Positions 62,753-64,000 of a stretch of 64,000 nt of DNA are shown in pieces. Under the pieces are notes generated by a model, which made no database searches, had not been told where the DNA came from, and was given only the letters and a program-made list of their open reading frames with translations. Numbering within the stretch: position 1 is the stretch's first letter; every line of letters begins with the position of its first letter. The position numbers and the translations under genes were made by a program. Source of the stretch: an uncultured Bacteroidales bacterium. Lineage in GTDB: Bacteria; Bacteroidota; Bacteroidia; Bacteroidales; F082. Where the stretch lies: NCBI GenBank assembly GCA_946185535.1, contig CAMHJX010000006.1:62001-126000 (forward strand). The letters are read 5' to 3'.

Positions 62753-63895
62753 TCAATCGTCATCATCTTGCGGACCGGGAACAAGCAGCGTCGTATCGTC
62801 GCAACGGATGCCGTAATACACATCCCTCATGCGGCCTTGTTGTGGTTCGAGAACGCCTTTTTCGACAAGGTCTTTGATGTCGCGAGAGGCCGTGTCGACC
62901 GAAACCTTGCAATGCTTGGCCCAGTTTTTCACGGTCAATTTGCCTACATAACCATCCAAATAGATGTTCAGCACTTTGTTTTGTCGCTCCGTGAATGCGA
63001 TGTTGGCATGGCTTTGCCAAAATGAGGATTTCTGCAAGATGCGTGAAAGCACTTCGTCGGATGCGTTGATGGCACGTGCCATGCAGTCGAGATACCAGAC
63101 GAGCCATTCCGTGATGTCAGCGTCCGTTTGTCGGCTGACGCGCTCCAGCACATCGTAATAAGATTTCTTGTCTTTGTTGATTTGTCGCGACATGCTGAAG
63201 AAGCGCATGGCAGAGTTGTCGGCTTGCGAGAGTGCCATGTCGGCGATGGCGCGACCGATGCGCCCGTTGCCGTCGTCGAACGGGTGGATGCAGACAAACC
63301 AAAAGTGGGCGATGGCGGATTTCAGGTAAGTGGGCGAGTCGATGTCGGTATTGAACCAGTTCAAGAGAACATCCATTTCCTTCTGCACGTCTTGTGCGGG
63401 AACGGCTTCATAATGCACTTTTTCGCGACCGTAATTGCCCGACACCACTTTCATCTCGCCTTTGCGGTATTGTGCCACGTCGATTTTCGAATAACCGCTT
63501 CTGCCAGAAGGAAACAGGCAGTTGTGCCACCAGAAAAGCCGGTCATGGGTGAGGGGTTGGCGGTAATGGCTCACGGCATCAAGCATCATCTCCACAACGC
63601 CTTCCACATAGTGGCTGGCGGGTTCTTCGGCATCAGAAGGGATGCCTAACTTTCTGGCGATGGAAGAACGCACTTGTTTGGCGTTCAATGCAATGCCTTC
63701 AATCTCGGAGGAGTTGATGATGTCGTTGGAGAGCATCTCGGCGTTGGCCGACAGGCGGGCGTCGAACCCTATGGCGTCGAGTCGGCCCATAAGGAACCCC
63801 GATGCCTTATTGACGGAAGCCAATCTGTCTGCGACAAGATCTTTGTCCCAAGTGAAATGCGGCCATTGATTGCTCTGATGGATGTAGGATGCCAT
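62753..63895 (-). CDS. Fic-domain protein with DUF4172 N-terminus
   Basis: About 380 residues from ATG 63895 (MASYIHQSNQWPHFTWDKDL, the DUF4172 start). The Fic core has HPFDDGNGRIGR with catalytic H204. An upstream inhibitory motif SSEIEG (62-67) of the S/T-xxx-E-G type makes this a self-inhibited class II Fic protein. A C-terminal winged-helix-like part (VKNWAKHCKVSVDTASRDIK) may bind DNA. Fic enzymes usually transfer AMP to proteins. Together with the palindromes upstream, the winged helix suggests autoregulation. No toxin or antitoxin partner is adjacent. Confidence 0.9.
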   Translation of the reverse strand: MASYIHQSNQWPHFTWDKDLVADRLASVNKASGFLMGRLDAIGFDARLSANAEMLSNDIINSSEIEGIALNAKQVRSSIARKLGIPSDAEEPASHYVEGVVEMMLDAVSHYRQPLTHDRLFWWHNCLFPSGRSGYSKIDVAQYRKGEMKVVSGNYGREKVHYEAVPAQDVQKEMDVLLNWFNTDIDSPTYLKSAIAHFWFVCIHPFDDGNGRIGRAIADMALSQADNSAMRFFSMSRQINKDKKSYYDVLERVSRQTDADITEWLVWYLDCMARAINASDEVLSRILQKSSFWQSHANIAFTERQNKVLNIYLDGYVGKLTVKNWAKHCKVSVDTASRDIKDLVEKGVLEPQQGRMRDVYYGIRCDDTTLLVPGPQDDDD

Positions 63896-63917
63896 AGTTA
63901 CACGAGTATTTCGGCTG

Positions 63918-63925
63918 CAAAAATA
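63918..63925 (-). promoter_or_regulatory. -7 box TATTTTTG for the Fic gene
   Basis: Reverse complement of CAAAAATA, 23 bp upstream of ATG 63895, immediately downstream of the palindromes. Confidence 0.65.
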
Positions 63926-63939
63926 CACATTATTTCAAT

Positions 63940-63986
63940 AATCCGCAAATCTTGCGGTTAATTATCCGCAGATTTTGCGGATTATT
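63940..63986. promoter_or_regulatory. Two tandem CCGCAAATCTTGCGG-type palindromes upstream of fic
   Basis: AATCCGCAAATCTTGCGG (63940-63957) and ATCCGCAGATTTTGCGGAT (63964-63982) are near-identical palindromes about 23-24 bp apart, covering the -20 to -65 region of the fic promoter. They are candidate operators. Confidence 0.65.
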
Positions 63987-64000
63987 GGCCGCAAAGGATG

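Noticed and set aside
62753-63895. Fic gene as half of a toxin-antitoxin pair
   Set aside because: The inhibitory helix is in the same chain (SSEIEG) and no small antitoxin gene is adjacent.

Overview
The window looks like chromosome of a Bacteroidales (Bacteroidota) species. Evidence: almost every clear transcription unit is preceded by the Bacteroidota sigma -7 box TAnnTTTG. The gene content also fits: an Oar-like TonB receptor with a carboxypeptidase-regulatory domain, a PG0541-family protein beside an RND pump, LytS/LytR-type regulators, DUF349, UPF0597, YegP, BspA-type leucine-rich repeats and a large type II-C Cas9. No plasmid or prophage backbone and no intact IS element was seen.

Layout. 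1-1.85 kb: C-terminal part of a McrC-like nuclease, then an ATPase/STAS-like pair. 1.87-8.4 kb (minus): tripartite RND efflux operon (TolC, adaptor, pump) plus a four-helix-bundle gene and a PG0541-type gene, with every gap filled by short iterated repeats. 8.7-10.5 kb: LytS/LytR two-component pair. 10.5-13.7 kb: YegP, a small zinc ribbon, tRNA-Ser(GCU), tRNA-Pro(UGG) and a DUF349 protein. 13.9-17.2 kb: Oar-like TonB receptor. 17.5-25.4 kb: small lipoprotein, a mutL operon with two rhomboid genes and an EEP-family gene, then glmM and threonine aldolase, separated by REP-like elements. 25.4-33.4 kb: WYL regulator, tracrRNA, cas9-cas1-cas2 and an 11-repeat CRISPR array. 33.4-38.8 kb: membrane protein, UPF0597, an N-terminally extended GAPDH and yidC. 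38.9-48.2 kb: a membrane-spanning Kelch/AraC regulator divergent from a five-gene envelope cluster (two zinc-ribbon membrane proteins, an OmpA-like protein, a 1359-residue HExxH protein, a lipoprotein), followed by a broken patatin gene. 48.6-54.9 kb: gcvP, a membrane protein, a lipoprotein and typA. 55-60.6 kb: accessory genes (DUF4143 ATPase behind 23-bp tandem repeats, second WYL regulator, frameshifted LRR gene, two unknowns). 60.6-63.9 kb: Fe/B12-type ABC transporter genes and a DUF4172-Fic protein with palindromes upstream.

How parts fit together. The CRISPR locus looks complete. Cas9 has all its nuclease residues. The tracrRNA is encoded antisense upstream of cas9 and has a clear promoter, a 23-nt anti-repeat and a terminator. 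Each repeat carries an internal TATCTTTG promoter box pointing toward cas2, so crRNAs are probably made from promoters inside the repeats. The most novel-looking region is the Kelch-TM-AraC regulator and its divergent envelope operon. Three AATTGTYACC direct repeats spaced exactly 22 bp apart lie between them, just upstream of the operon promoter. I read this as a surface-sensing regulator controlling a protease-like envelope module, which is an inference from layout and domains.
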